Made by a program: the position numbers and the translations under genes. Shown here one piece after another: positions 62,963-64,000 of a stretch of DNA of 64,000 nucleotides (position 1 is its first letter; every line of letters begins with the position of its first letter). The stretch lies in NCBI RefSeq assembly GCF_900129035.1, contig NZ_FQTW01000004.1, positions 186,001 through 250,000 of the forward strand, read 5' to 3'. The stretch is from Psychroflexus salarius (GTDB taxonomy: Bacteria > Bacteroidota > Bacteroidia > Flavobacteriales > Flavobacteriaceae). The notes beneath the pieces were generated by a model, which saw only the letters and a program-made list of their open reading frames with translations, was not told the DNA's origin and made no database searches.

Positions 62963-64000
62963 TTATTTAATTTCGAAAACCACACGTCTTACGAGTTGTC
63001 TTGCATCTTTAGACGATTTATTAACTGAACTATCAATTCCGCCACCTTGGTATGATAAGCGTGATTCCTCAATTCCTGAAGCGACTAAGATGTCATAAAC
63101 GCGTTTTGCACGATTTTCAGATAAAGTTTTATTGAATTCAGCATTTCCGATTTCATCAGCATAACCTGTTAGGCTTGCTGTTGCTGTATTGTTGGCTCTC
63201 AAGTAAAGTAAAATTTTGTTGATTGCATCGTATGAATAAGTTTCTGGCTTAGTGCTTCCAAACTCAAAATACACACTTATAGCACCATCATTAGCCATTG
63301 CTTTAACGCTCTCAAGACCAGCTTTTGCGATAGCTGACTCTGCTTCATTTTTAGACATGAATCGTTTTTCAAGCGACTTTTCTAACTCATCAGGCACACC
63401 GTTTTGATTTTTATCAACGGCTTGACCTTTTGTATTAACGGCGACACCATTAACCGTATTAGGTTCTAAGTCAAGATAATTTGGCACACCGTCACGGTCG
63501 TCATCTTGAAGCTCTGATTCTAATTTAGCTAAACGGTTTTCTACAGAGTTAACTTGTTCTTCAAACTGATCTGTTTTACTAATATTTACCCAATCAGCAT
63601 GTTGATCATTACTGCCTAAGTAAATCGATAAACCAGCTGTTGCATTAACAATCATCCCATCGAAGTCACGCGAAACCGTTCTTGCTTGACCGTCAATAGT
63701 ATAATCTTGTTTAAAGTTACCTATTGTTGTTAAATCAACATAAAAAGCAAACCGATCTGACAATTTAATTTGTGGGGTAATACCAAACATGAAATTTACT
63801 GTAGCTTCGTTATCGACAAGACTAGACTCTGGATAAGTGAAAAAACTTATACCAGCACCACCATGACCTAAGACGTTAAAACGTTGCGTGAAGCTTTGGA
63901 AATTAAGAATTGAACCAAAATTTAATACAGCTTGCGCATTAATTCTTGCATAATCTGTTGAAAAGTCAAACGGTGACTCATCATCGGCAGATATTTCGCC
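62963..64000 (-). CDS. OmpA-family outer-membrane protein, truncated at the right edge
   Basis: The frame stays open to base 64000, so the N-terminus lies outside the window; the apparent Met at 63790 is internal. The visible 345 residues comprise a beta-barrel half (strands such as YARINAQAVLNFGSIL and GITPQIKLSDRFAFYVDL), a linker with calcium-type thrombospondin-3-like repeats (DDDRDGVPNYLDLEPNT, DKNQNGVPDELE) and a C-terminal OmpA peptidoglycan-binding domain (about the last 120 residues, with YADEIGNAEFNKTLSENRAK). It anchors the outer membrane to the wall. Confidence 0.93.
   Translation of the reverse strand, partial: GEISADDESPFDFSTDYARINAQAVLNFGSILNFQSFTQRFNVLGHGGAGISFFTYPESSLVDNEATVNFMFGITPQIKLSDRFAFYVDLTTIGNFKQDYTIDGQARTVSRDFDGMIVNATAGLSIYLGSNDQHADWVNISKTDQFEEQVNSVENRLAKLESELQDDDRDGVPNYLDLEPNTVNGVAVNTKGQAVDKNQNGVPDELEKSLEKRFMSKNEAESAIAKAGLESVKAMANDGAISVYFEFGSTKPETYSYDAINKILLYLRANNTATASLTGYADEIGNAEFNKTLSENRAKRVYDILVASGIEESRLSYQGGGIDSSVNKSSKDARQLVRRVVFEIK

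Noticed and set aside
62963-63790. OmpA gene starting at Met 63790
   Set aside because: The frame continues without stop to base 64000 with beta-barrel sequence, so 63790 is an internal Met and the gene is partial.

Overview
This is an AT-rich stretch of a Flavobacteriaceae (Bacteroidota) chromosome. The assignment rests on gene content and control signals. Family-typical genes include DUF2480, DUF3078, IPExxxVDY, HYC_CC_PP, exosortase F (XrtF), GYDIA-type GHMP kinase, viroplasmin-type RNase H and HMG-CoA reductase in place of the MEP pathway. Several promoters match the Bacteroidota pattern (TTG, about 19 bases, TAnnTTTG), and Shine-Dalgarno boxes are scarce. Most of the window is dense housekeeping sequence. 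No rRNA, tRNA, CRISPR array, prophage or intact insertion sequence was seen.

Layout. 1-3959 (minus): an operon of metallo-beta-lactamase-fold hydrolase, subtilisin-like lipoprotein protease and M1 aminopeptidase, the last cut by the window edge. 4053-7481 (plus): CPA1 cation/proton antiporter, dprA and a small lipoprotein. 7525-15732 (minus): a long SUF iron-sulfur operon (A-type carrier, sufB, lipoprotein, sufC, sufD, sufS, META lipoprotein, sufE, DUF59/SufT-like, DUF2480, DUF3078) with a clear promoter and terminator. 15839-20035 (minus): thiL, then fabH-accB-accC for fatty-acid initiation. 20257-23893 (minus): an ALDH7-type aldehyde dehydrogenase and tdk-alr. 23995-25765 (plus): an unknown acidic protein and rsmI. 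25817-30034 (minus): acpP-fabF-rnc-IPExxxVDY-pyk. 30189-31384 (plus): purN-RNase H. 31417-39977 (minus): a copper/heavy-metal efflux cluster with CusA, CusC, a permease and CusB. 40001-40980 (minus): exosortase XrtF and its partner. 41065-47164: a GAF/fRMsr-like gene and an exopolysaccharide block (CapD-like, Wza, Wzc, NlpC/P60). 47186-49775: comEC converging on a thioredoxin. 49813-55992 (minus): a peptide-utilisation operon of DPP-IV and two POT transporters. 56201-58431 (plus): mvaA and a GYDIA GHMP kinase of the mevalonate pathway. 59356-61512 (minus): a PpiD/SurA-like chaperone. 61917-62513 (plus): a higBA toxin-antitoxin pair. 62963-64000 (minus): an OmpA-family protein cut by the right edge.

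The least ordinary part is 58.4-62.9 kb. The spacers on both sides of ppiD carry degenerate 7-base tandem arrays (GTKWNYN-like units that hold phase for up to 16 units) and longer copies that recur in inverted and direct orientation. The higBA pair sits inside one of these spacers. It is bounded by a perfect 10-base inverted repeat, GTTAGGCAAC / GTTGCCTAAC. The antitoxin stop codon lies within the right-hand GCCTAAC, and a foldable element of about 120 bases follows. This looks like an integron cassette with an attC-like site, but no integrase is in the window and the distal attC box is weak. A perfect 13-base palindrome just after the higBA -7 box is a likely autoregulatory operator.
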